DNA of 64,000 nt from Diploscapter coronatus. Lineage: Eukaryota; Nematoda; Chromadorea; Rhabditida; Rhabditidae. Positions 37,170 to 46,735 of this stretch are shown here, one piece after another. Location of the stretch: the NCBI GenBank assembly GCA_964036155.1, contig OZ038423.1, forward strand, positions 13,655,249 through 13,719,248, read 5' to 3'. The number at the start of each line of letters is the position of its first letter. Position 1 is the stretch's first letter. The notes under the pieces are model-generated. The model worked only from the letters and a program-made list of their open reading frames with translations, searched no databases and was not told the DNA's origin. A program made the translations under genes and the position numbers.

Positions 37170-38257
37170 ATGCCAAGCGACTCTATGATTCCAATAATTA
37201 ACCTTGAAAAATATTTTCTCGGATCCAACTATATTTTTCTGATGGGAAGTATATCGTCAAATGATAAAAATGTATCTTTGAATCAGAGTAATAAGGAAGA
37301 TTTCAACCAAATTTTTAACTGAGAAAATTTAGACTTAACCGAAAGTGATAAGAACGTTTTGGAAAGCTACATAGTTTCTGAGGTGATTGATTCTGAAACG
37401 ATAGCGCGGCTAAGAATGGCGACGTCTTTCGAAGAATTTATGTGAGAAGAAAATCGTTTTCATCGAAAATAAAAATTTCAGAAACCTCCTTACTTCAGAT
37501 CAAAATAACATAGATGCACTTCATAATCTACCTGGGACGAGTCATGATCATGGTATATTATCACTATCTAACTCATTATTATTACTATTAATTTTCAGCT
37601 CCATCTAAATTTCTCGACTCCCATTCTGTTGAAGGTTTCTTCAAGTCTCTGCACCATGTAATTTTCTTCGTGATTTTAAGAGAAAAGTCTTTTTAGGATT
37701 CTGAATCCCGAAAATCCTCTAGCTTCACTTCTTCAGGAGCATTTGACGCTTCTTCATCAAGACAACAGAATCTCAATCATTTTAAAGCGTACAAGTGCCC
37801 CAAGCCTGATTGCATCCGAAGGTTCATGCGATCCGACGAGTTGAAACGTCATATTCGGACGCATACGAATGAGCGGCCTTTTAAGGTTCAGAATTTTTCT
37901 GTTGACTAATTTCAAATTCAAATCAAGTAATTTAAACGCAATAAGAATGGCCTATACACACTTTTGTTCAAATCATAATGTTCATTAAACTTACTTATAG
38001 CTAAAAGACGTACTTTTCATGAAATGATAACTTAAGGAGCGTCGTCTAAAGTTATCCATTTTAACTTGCAGTGCGAAATCTGTAACCGAGCGTTCGCCCG
38101 TACTGATCATCTGAACACGCACATGCGGACCCATACGAAGATCCGACCGTACGCGTGCGATGTTTGCGGGAAGACATTCGCGAGGAGCGATGAACGCAAA
38201 CGACATCGGAGCATCCACAAGTATGAACCGTTTCCGGGAACTTCGAGGGAACAATAA
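37170..38257 (+). CDS. EGR/Krox-type three C2H2 zinc-finger transcription factor (6 exons)
   Basis: Exons: 37170-37248, 37333-37441, 37482-37552, 37599-37657, 37697-37885, 38072-38257; product 230 residues. The C-terminal half holds three C2H2 fingers (cysteines at 140/145, 170/173, 198/201). The recognition helices are [16 protein letters not shown] and ARSDERKR, matching vertebrate EGR1 (RSDELTR, RSDHLTT, RSDERKR) at the base-contacting positions. A GC-rich EGR site of the GCGTGGGCG type is therefore the likely target. Linkers are changed to HTNERPF and HTKIRPY instead of TGEKP-like. The N-terminal half is acidic and Ser-rich with no recognised domain. Nematode EGRH proteins are the expected relatives; which one is not determined. 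The start ATG follows a TTTTCAG site; upstream exons cannot be excluded. Confidence 0.87.
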
Positions 38258-38548
38258 TATGATACATTTCGTTTTTGAAATTAGCATATTTGTCGGATTT
38301 ATGAAATTAGTTTTTGCAAATTAAAATATTTTTATCATTTTCGTGTATTTGACCCATTCAGACCATTATACCACGTGTACCATAATAGATAACCATGAGG
38401 TGTCTTCACAAAAGTTGCTCAGTTTGATGAGCTCTATCGATTAGTATTATATTGTGGGGTTTAGCCTTTAAAATTGAAATTTCGATTTTTGGGTCAACAA
38501 CTTTAATGCAATGGTGAAGTGTAGGGTCATACCTAACCTATCGATTTT

Positions 38549-38842
38549 ATGACTGATATTAGCGTCGTTTTACCTGGAGAATCCAAATATGCAATGAAAT
38601 TTAGCTCCGAAAATATTACGGATATGCAAAATAATTTGAGTTCAATTGAGTTCAGTGAAAATTATTACGTTTTTGTAATCATCAACGGAATAATCGCTTA
38701 TGCCTTTGAAAAAGCAATATATTCGACAACTGTAACGATGCCCACTATACCTCAATCCTGTCTATGCCTTTGCTTAACATCATCTATCCTCCCCATTTCA
38801 TCAATTGTAATGTTTTATGTATTCATAATAAATGATTTCTGA
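38549..38842 (+). CDS. Single-exon ORF, possible small membrane protein
   Basis: An uninterrupted ATG-to-TGA frame of 97 codons, about 290 bases after the EGR-like stop. Its first half is polar and acidic (contains KFSSENITDMQNNLSS); its second half has hydrophobic stretches (YVFVIINGIIAYAF, then SSILPISSIVMFYVFII). An AATAAA overlaps its end. No family recognised and no splice support; it may be chance in AT-rich DNA. Confidence 0.25.
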   Translation: MTDISVVLPGESKYAMKFSSENITDMQNNLSSIEFSENYYVFVIINGIIAYAFEKAIYSTTVTMPTIPQSCLCLCLTSSILPISSIVMFYVFIINDF

Positions 38843-39344
38843 TTTCTTAATATTTCAACAAGGGAAGTTCAATAACTCATTTTAAAAATGTATTTAATAG
38901 CTCTTTCTTGTGCAACCATAAAATTTCTAATGGGAATTATCGCAAGTTATTGATAACACCAAAATATTTCAAGTTAAATTTACGCTTTCAAAATTTAAAT
39001 TATCAAAGATCATATTTAGAGAGCGCAAGTAGTTTTTAAAAATAGGTTGAATTGGATAAATTTGATATCAGTGTGATGGCTGAGGTTGTGAATAACTCAA
39101 AACTTGAAATTCTCAAGAGTGGTTCGTCCTATCAAAAGTTATGATCATTTTTATGGAGCCTTCCCTTTCTGCAATGGCCTTCCCAAATTTTTCCAACAGG
39201 GAGCTGCACTGCGTTTACACCAATTAACCTAATTAGGCGTGAAACCCCTTCGCAACGAATTTTAAACCTCTGGTCCAACCTCTTCCTTGAGATCGTCGAG
39301 AATTACAAAGAACCTGTTTTTAAGTTATGAATAAATCGCATTAC

Positions 39345-39402
39345 TTTTTTTTTTTTTAGGAAAATTCAAATCCAAGTCTCAATCCGCTTGACCATTACAC
39401 TA
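39345..39402 (-). repeat. tRNA-like A-box segment with adjacent poly(A), possible SINE relic
   Basis: On the - strand a TAGTGTAATGG word (39402-39392) fits the RNA polymerase III A-box and continues as TCAAGCGG, like a tRNA D-arm. About 18 bases on, GGATTTGAATTTT resembles a degenerate B-box, then CCTAAAAAAAAAAAA follows. The A-to-B spacing is too short for an intact tRNA, so this can only be a shortened tRNA-derived element or coincidence. Confidence 0.25.
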
Positions 39403-40031
39403 TAATTGCGTTTGATAAGTGCATTGAATATGTTTCGGAAGTCGCGTGTCTCAATGGCATGGGCGCGCGAATCGTGAATAATTTTTTCTTCATTTGTTTT
39501 GAAAAACCCGAAGAAAATTGGAGTTCCTTTCTCCATTCATTTGATTCGTTCCGTGTTTTACTTCAGAGCATAAAGGAGCTTGGAAAATGAGTCTGCAAAA
39601 ACTACTTGAAAAGTTGGTCTTTTGTCCGTCCAATTTGTCTTGCTAACTTGGTTCAACTTATACGTTTTTTAGATTAACATAAACATTTAGAATGATTTAT
39701 CTTTAGAGAATTATTATTTCGAAATATGCGATATTATGGGCCATGAAATAGATTATGACCTGAAATATTGATATTTTATCGTCTTTTCAAGCTAGAGACA
39801 TCCTAAATTTCATTATTTTCTTGGCAAAGAATAGACTTTTCAATGGCAAAACTTCGAAATATCGTTCTTTTTCTAAATGTTGTCCATTGAAACTCGTCTT
39901 TGATTTGCAGCAAGACGGATCATTCTCCAATTACCTCTCGGGCATGCCAAATCATGCTAGATTCCAGTAAACCCATTCTTAATCATCAAGTGTTTAGCGT
40001 TTCATGCGTGCTTGGAAATCAGCCCATTTAG

Positions 40032-40298
40032 CCGTTTCTCGGGAATTTCACTGCAAAAAGGCCGCCATCTAAGTGCCTTTCGCCTAGTTCTGTTGTGTTA
40101 GAAGCTAAAAATCCTGAGAACGAGGAAAAGGCGTTCCGAGACTTGTTTTTTCTTGAAGTCTTTACTAGACGCAGAGCCAAATTTCTCAGGACATTTATTC
40201 ACGACAAAGTTTTATTTCCGAAAGAGCATAATTATGCGATGTTTAATTCTTTTTCGGGAAGGTCGTACTCTTCACGGAATTCCAGCTATATTTTTTAA
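40032..40298 (+). CDS. Orphan open frame, unrecognised
   Basis: An 88-codon stop-free frame begins right after a CCATTTAG acceptor-like site and ends in TAA. Its composition is less biased than other frames here (contains LEAKNPENEEKAFRDLFF and TRRRAKFLRTFIHDKV). It lacks an upstream ATG and no partner exon was fixed. It may be a 3' exon of an unrecognised gene or chance. Confidence 0.2.
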   Translation, partial: PFLGNFTAKRPPSKCLSPSSVVLEAKNPENEEKAFRDLFFLEVFTRRRAKFLRTFIHDKVLFPKEHNYAMFNSFSGRSYSSRNSSYIF

Positions 40299-40873
40299 CT
40301 TTTCATGCCATAGGTTTAGTATATCAAAATAAAAAATTTTAATATTGGATATCTTAGGTCTTATATTTCGTAATTAATGCATAATTTTAAAACTGCTTAG
40401 TAATTTAGTAATTTGTTCATAGATTGATCTAAAATTACAATAATAAAATAAGGATATAATTTTGGCAGCACTAGTTCTTTTGACCTCTGGACTTCCTTAT
40501 AAAACTTGCCTATTGTTCCAGAATCGTTCAAGCCTAATCACTCGAGCTTTCGCCTTTGTTTCAGTTTTTGACATTTCACTCGGAAAATGGGTTGGTTGTT
40601 CGTTTTCTGGCAACGAATTTACTTCACGGCCCAACTAACTTTGGCATTCGTTATTAACGCGGAATTTACGCAGGAAATTTGACAAAAAATAAAGAGGTTC
40701 ATGCGAAATTTTGGACTCGTGACAAATTTTTCGATTGGAAGAGTTGACTTTCAACATTCTCTTTAAAATTATTTAGTTACATTATATTTAAGCTTACGAA
40801 TATTTTCGCACACATTACAACTTTCCTCTCCGAAGGATATAGCAAACTTATTTTTAAACTAACTATTTTTATT

Positions 40874-41110
40874 TTAATATTTTTTCAAAGTTTTTTTCAA
40901 CTTTTCTTTTTTCTTCACTTGTCCCTCAATTGAATTCCTTATTCTGTCATCCGGAATATTTTCGCCGTCTTTTCTTCCGGAAAGCACATGCTTCTTGTTG
41001 ATACGTCGTCTAACTGAAAACATCCAGTCTTGTCGCTCAAAAGGATGATTTCTTATTTTTGCTGTTGAAAAGAATCTTTCACCAATCAGAGAAGCGATGT
41101 TTTTATGTTT
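40874..41110 (-). pseudogene. Reverse-strand coding fragment, possible hAT-transposase C-terminal relic
   Basis: A stop-free frame of 78 residues runs from an acceptor-like GTAGTAG at 41111 to TAA at 40874. It starts KHKNIASLIGERFFSTAKIR; the ERFFSTA core resembles the hAT dimerisation motif (ERxFSxA). It continues ERQDWMFSVRRRINKKHV and ends in a Lys-rich tail. No upstream exon or ATG was found. The hAT reading rests on one short motif, so it may instead be the last exon of an unrelated gene. Confidence 0.3.
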
Positions 41111-42764
41111 CTACTACGAAATACAAGAGAATTAAATTGAGCCAAGCAATTTTCTTTTGGATTAAAAAAGTAGTTATATTTTTCTTATTCATTCTAATAT
41201 GATTCGAAATTTTCTATCACTATAAAATTTATTTTTCCTTCTTTAATAAAGGTACTTTTGGGAAATTATTTCAAGAAAATCTGAACGCCGAAAAGTTTCT
41301 CCATTAACTTATTCAATTCATGACTTTCTCACGACATTATTACTCGCGGTATAAATTCAAAGGGCCTCCTTTATTAATTCAATTAACCTTCAAACAATTT
41401 TCTCGAGAATGCTTGAAACATTTATTTGATGATTTCATTAATGCCCCATTAAGCGTTCATATTTTCAATATTTCCAAAAATGGCCGCTATTTTCATTTCT
41501 TTACGCGGTAGAACTCTCAAATTTCTTTGGAGCTCGAAAAATAAATCTCATAAATCACCAAATTGAATGAAGAAATGAACAGACTTGATGTTGTTTTCTT
41601 AGGATTTTTCTTTGCACTAATGGGGATTTGGAAGTCTGCGTAAGCATTATTAAATTCGAATGTCTATGAATTTTGAAGATTTTATGGGCTTGTCGTTAAA
41701 AATTTTCAAAAATACAGAAAACTCTGGAAATTTATTTTTTAAAAATAATATTTTGAAAAATTTTATGTGATCATGACTATTAAAAATTATGAATTTTTCT
41801 TCGAAAATTGGTACAAAAGTATTTTGTCGCTGAAAATCTCATGATGCTTTCAGTTCTCTATCCAAATCCATTGTCGTCTCATTCACTTCGAAACTGCCAT
41901 TTCAGTCGAAAAGAATTTCGCTGCATAACAAATATCATTGTCATTCAACCATTCTATTCGAATTTTTATCTCACATTGAAGAATAGCTTGAACAAGACAT
42001 ATTGGAATACGCCACAAATGATCTGAATCCGAGTTTTTATTCAAAACCATGAAAAACCCCCTTGATCATTGAAATTTTTTATGAGCTTTTTCGCGACATT
42101 GAAACTTTGAATCTCGAATTTTCATTTGTAGAGAATTTATTTAGGATATTATTGGATTTTTGGTATTTGCTCTAGGAGTAGAGTAGTTTTTTTTCTTATT
42201 CATTTAGGCCATGTTTCGGTATTTTGTTAGAATATTTTAGAATTTGAAATTTCAATCCCGCCTCCAATAATTAACTATTTACCGATATCTCCTTTACCTT
42301 TCCTTGAAATATGTCACAAAAATCACATCATTTTTGCTTTCAAAATTTATATCTATTCGCTTTTCTACCACTTCACAGCAAGTCAAAATTTCCAAGAGTT
42401 AATTTCCAAACCCATTCAGTTCATCCAATTAGACGCTTTTCAGATATTCGTATATTTCACGGAAAATTTTACTAGTGGACGTAAAAATTCCTGAAAAAAG
42501 CGCAAACCTCTTTTTCACTCTGAAAATTTTTCTATAGAAAATGCGTATTCAAAAGCCCTCCCCCTTCCTTTATTTCACCGCTCTCAATTAATAGAAAAAT
42601 CCTTGCTTGAGATTAAGATTATGCAAAACTTGTTTGTTTTGTTCTTCTAAATCAATATTTTCATTTTTCAGATTATTCAATGAAAAATGTGATATGGTCC
42701 GGATTTTCTTATTACTAAATTCACTCCATGTGAAGCTTTCCGTGATTATTCGAATTTCATACTA

Positions 42765-45395
42765 ATGACCCAGTTTTGGAAGTGTCATATCGGTGACGAA
42801 TTATTTTTGCTTCTAATCATCAGTTTATTTGGTGAGTTGAGTTTGGCTATGTTTCACAAAGTACTGATATTCATCTCTTTTCTCGATTTTTCAAAGTGGT
42901 TTTTGTTGGAGTAAATATGAATAAAACGAAAACTAACAACTAAAGATGTGGGGAAATTGAAACATGCTTTTTTTTGTAAAATTACTTAGCTCATTATAAA
43001 CGATAGCATTATTCACTACCAGTTAGTAATAATGAGTTCATCACTTCTGAAGCATATTTATTTCAGATCTCACATCTTCTAATAAAAGCCACTGCATTTT
43101 GGCGTGCTCCCAATCACTTCGGTCCTCGATCGCCGCAATTCTGCTCCAACCATCGTCAGGTGAACTGAAATCCTAAAAACTCGGCAAAATGCCCTTCAAC
43201 GAATATTCAAAACTTCAGCCTCATTTTCATCTCCATTCCACGCCATCATCGAAGAGTCTGAGAATATGCAACAAACTTACCACAAAGCGAAGAAGGCTTG
43301 CCAGTGAGCTATCCATAATTATGATAAAATATGCAGTTATGCAATAAAATTGACATAAATAGATGCCACAACATCTTATAAAGTTAGTGATCATTGGATA
43401 GTTTTTAAAAAATGTTTCTCACTGAGCAATGATAATGTTTTTGTTTGAGGAAAACTTCCTATAATTTGAATTGGAACGTCACATATCCGAACAAATTTCA
43501 GCGGTGTCACAGCCTTCGACAATTGCCTCAAACGGTGTCCTGAGTCGTTCGAAAAATCAGCCACTTTGCTATCTTTCGGGCACTGGACCACGTTTTGCTG
43601 TATCTTGAGGGAACCTCCTAGTGGTTAGGCTCGACTTTAAATATTTTTAAAATGAAACCCTCGGTTTTAGCAGTGATGGAATACTTCACTTGTGAACGAG
43701 GTTATATTCGGGAAGCGAGGAAAACCTGTGGGGATATGCAAGTCCCTTCTAGGCCTTCTTTAGCCGCATTTTGCAAGTAAGCATTTTTATCAGACCTAGG
43801 CAGGCTGAAAAATGTAAGGGGGTACTGCGCCCGGCTAAACTGACTGACGAAGTCCTGTCTAGATCGGAATTTGTATTAGTTTAGAAGATAAGAGTTCTTT
43901 AATGATATACTATTTTCGCATGTATATTTTTATGAATGATGATAAACCTTGAATATCTATGTCATTATCCACGGATCTGATTTTTCTGATATGTTCCAAA
44001 TTGTAGCATCATATCTAGACGAAATTGAAATGTTCAGAGCGTTCGACAAATACCGAAATTGCTTCGCTATGCAACCACACAATTGCACAGGAGAAGCCCT
44101 AATCGTAATATTTTCTGAATTTCTTTCAGATAAACTCCAAAGATTGCAGATCAAAGAAAAAGTCGACAATTCTGTACTTGAAACCTTGGAGAAACTATTG
44201 AAAATGAGTTCGAATCGAGTTAGGGTGCCACCGAAGTGAGTTTATTTTATCTTGAAAATCTACATGTTTTATCATGAACTGGATACGTTTCTAATAAATT
44301 AATGTCCAAATTAGTTAAACATGTTTCAATGATTCCAGTATTTTTGCTTTATTTTATAAAATTCAGATGCACCAATTTCCGACATCACCGATTGCGTCAT
44401 CATGGTCGACCTGAAGCTCATCGTGAATTCTACACTCAGCCTTCGACTTCGGTTCCAACTTCAAAGCTCAATATTCAATCGAATGAAATTAAAGGCAACC
44501 ATATATCTCTAAGTTTCATCAAATATTTGTTCTGATAAGTTATCTAATAACCACCAATGATGAATAGATCGATCATTTTATTCTAATTTGGCCACATTCT
44601 ATTAAAAAAGTTTAACTGATATTAAGAAAGAACGAAAATAGCTTTCAGAAGAAACCCCCTCACCGTTGACGACGACATCAGAAACCACAAAACCAACCCC
44701 AACCTTGAGATCTGCCGAAGAATCAATGCGGATTCCAAGACTGAAACAAATCGATGATGAGCAATCATACGACATTCCGCTGGCTACGGAACCTTACAGT
44801 AAGTTTCAAAGGCAACTCAGAAATGCTACAATGTTGCAATATGAATATTTTGCAGCTTTCATTCGCAAATGTCGCAACTTTTTATAAGGGTGTAAAATCT
44901 GCAGCAAATCAAACATTCACCAAAAAAGTTTCTATATATTCACGTTTTGGCATTGTAGTATTCCGATATCTCCGAGTACCCGACACCTCGCTTATTCCAA
45001 TATAATAACGCTAAAAAATCAATATTTTTAAATTACTGATGAGTAGATACTTATTAAAAAATCGAAACTCACCACTATTTGTCTTCGAACACATAGGCTC
45101 CATTGTGATAGTTTTGCATTCCATTATGAGAATTAAGATCATTTTCCTCCATTAACTTCAATATTTAGAATCTAAAAACACGTCCATTATTCCGACATAT
45201 TATCACTATCAAAGCAAGCCTGTTGATTGGAAGAAGGAAACGAAACCTCGATCGCCGAATTTCCCCGAGCAATCACAGATAGAGACCACCCAAATCGACC
45301 AACAGTATTTAGTAGGACCGAATGAGTCTAAATTTAGTAACTATCGATTTTCAGTGGTTAACTTATTGACCTTATATTTTATAATACATATGTAA
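42765..45395 (+). CDS. Secreted cysteine-patterned protein, CPG4-domain-like (9 exons)
   Basis: Exons: 42765-42831, 43067-43159, 43219-43303, 43502-43599, 43671-43776, 44038-44235, 44367-44512, 44649-44798, 45169-45395; all phases agree, 389 residues. The first exon gives a signal-peptide-like hydrophobic stretch (ELFLLLIISLFG). The body has a cysteine pattern HCILAC, KKAC, AFDNCLKRC, TFC, FTCERG, KTC, AFCKAFDKYRNC, HNC. This resembles nematode chondroitin proteoglycan 4 domains, which are helical and disulfide-linked. A Ser/Thr/Pro-rich stretch (ETPSPLTTTSETTKPTPT) could carry O-glycans. The end is hydrophobic (VVNLLTLYFIIHM), possibly a GPI signal. The exon 7 donor (GTTTCA) is weak. An alternative end uses 44905-44927 and 44959-45039 (348 residues). 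Confidence 0.65.
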
Positions 45396-46735
45396 CTGTT
45401 CAAATGTGTAATTAATTTTGTCCATATAAGTTTCCAGTAATCTCTTCTTTATATCTAACACGTTAAATGTGTATCTTCTAAGTTATATTTTCAGAGATAA
45501 ACGGGTTCTTGCATCTTCATACTTTATTTTTGTAGCAATTCATTGAGTTTATTATTCGTTCAATCTAAAACTGATAGAAAATAACAGATAAATTTTATAC
45601 AGATATCTTACGCATGAGTAAGTTTTTGTGCAATGTTTTGTCTGGAAACATTTGTGCGATTGCTTCAATCATTTGGAAGGATGTCTGATGGCTTTGTTCT
45701 GAAAGGTTTATGAATTATAAACGAAATAAATATAGTGTGAATTACATAAATCTTATCGACTTCAATATTATCATCTTTATCGCCACTTTTATTTTGCCGA
45801 TTCATTTTAGTATCGCACTATTGGTCAGTCCACTGAGTGTTCCCCAATCTTCAATTACAAGTTATTAGATTGATAAATTCAGACCAAACTAACAAAATTG
45901 CGCGTTTTTACAGATGCAACATAATTGCATTTTTTCCTTTCAGGCGATAACGCTGATCTTATATGATTTACTAAGTTAAATATTTTAGAAGGAAAATAAA
46001 ATCTTAAAATCAATAGATAAGTTTGATGAAATTGCAACCAAAACGTGAATTGTATTCATTTAGAAAGGAGAGATGATGAATAATGCCTGAATAGGAAAAG
46101 AATGCCGCTATTAATTTTTAAAAAATAAATCCATTTTATAATTGATTTTTTCTTTCTGAAAAGCCTAGCTACGTGGAGACTATGATTTTATTGTCATATG
46201 ACTTTCACTGATTAAGGCATAAACATAGAAAAACTGGTTATTTTTTATCTGCCATATCTTCCATCGTTTGCAATAATTAGAGGTAGGCAGTCTAGGAATA
46301 AGAAAATATTTTCGATTAAAAAAACAAACAAAAACAACTCGAATCAATAATCATAGAGCCGATTTGAATTTCTTCCTACCCTACCTCATACATTAAAAAT
46401 GTTAAGAAATTTGAATATTCATATACTCGTCAAATACCCCACTTAAATGAAGAACCCTTCCTTACAAATATAATACATTATTTAAAAAATAATTCTATTC
46501 ATTGGCATGGTCAAGGCAACAAATCTAGGGCTCTAAAAAATGTCTCATTTTCCTATGATCTTTGCAACCTTAGCCAGCGCGATAAAATGTCGTCTTTATC
46601 GGAGAAAATAAATGGGCGGCGGCATGTAACAACTTTACGGATTTGGCTGATAAGATATCACGATGATCAGCAAGGAAGTCGGCGGATTGATAAAATCCCC
46701 CATATCGATGGCATTTTCGCCGTTTTCTTCCAAAC
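45396..46735. other. Intergenic, with promoter-proximal GATA sites at its end
   Basis: No coding exon recognised. The last 160 bases hold the GATA cluster listed separately. Confidence 0.55.
46582..46695 (+). promoter_or_regulatory. GATA-site cluster upstream of the triple-repeat secreted protein
   Basis: Within 155 bases of the ATG at 46736 lie GATAAAA (46581), TTATCGG (46596, reverse), CTGATAAGA (46648, matching the extended TGATAAG site favoured by nematode endodermal GATA factors such as ELT-2) and TTGATAAAA (46688). Site sequences are seen directly; intestinal control is inferred from family knowledge. Confidence 0.5.

Larger units (their letters stand above)
38843..42764. other. Gene-poor stretch with relics
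   Basis: No complete gene model. It contains a tRNA-like/poly(A) segment (39345-39402), an orphan open frame (40032-40298) and a reverse-strand frame that may be a transposase relic (40874-41110), each listed separately. The remainder is AT-rich with no recognised element. Confidence 0.45.

Noticed and set aside
37991..38287. - strand frames of 98 and 68 codons
   Set aside because: Antisense shadow of the EGR zinc-finger exon 38072-38257.
43041..43316. A - strand two-exon model giving a 55-residue Asp/Trp-rich protein
   Set aside because: It splices in phase and looks protein-like, but both exons are antisense to exons 2 and 3 of the CPG4-like gene, whose nine-exon phase agreement is far stronger. 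It is a mirror-frame shadow.
43777..43793. A 17-base GTAAGC...TTATCAG 'intron' that would keep the CPG4-like frame open into an Arg/Lys-rich stretch
   Set aside because: Far too short for nematode splicing. The same donor joins in phase to the TGTTCAG acceptor at 44037, restoring an AFDKYRNC segment parallel to AFDNCLKRC.
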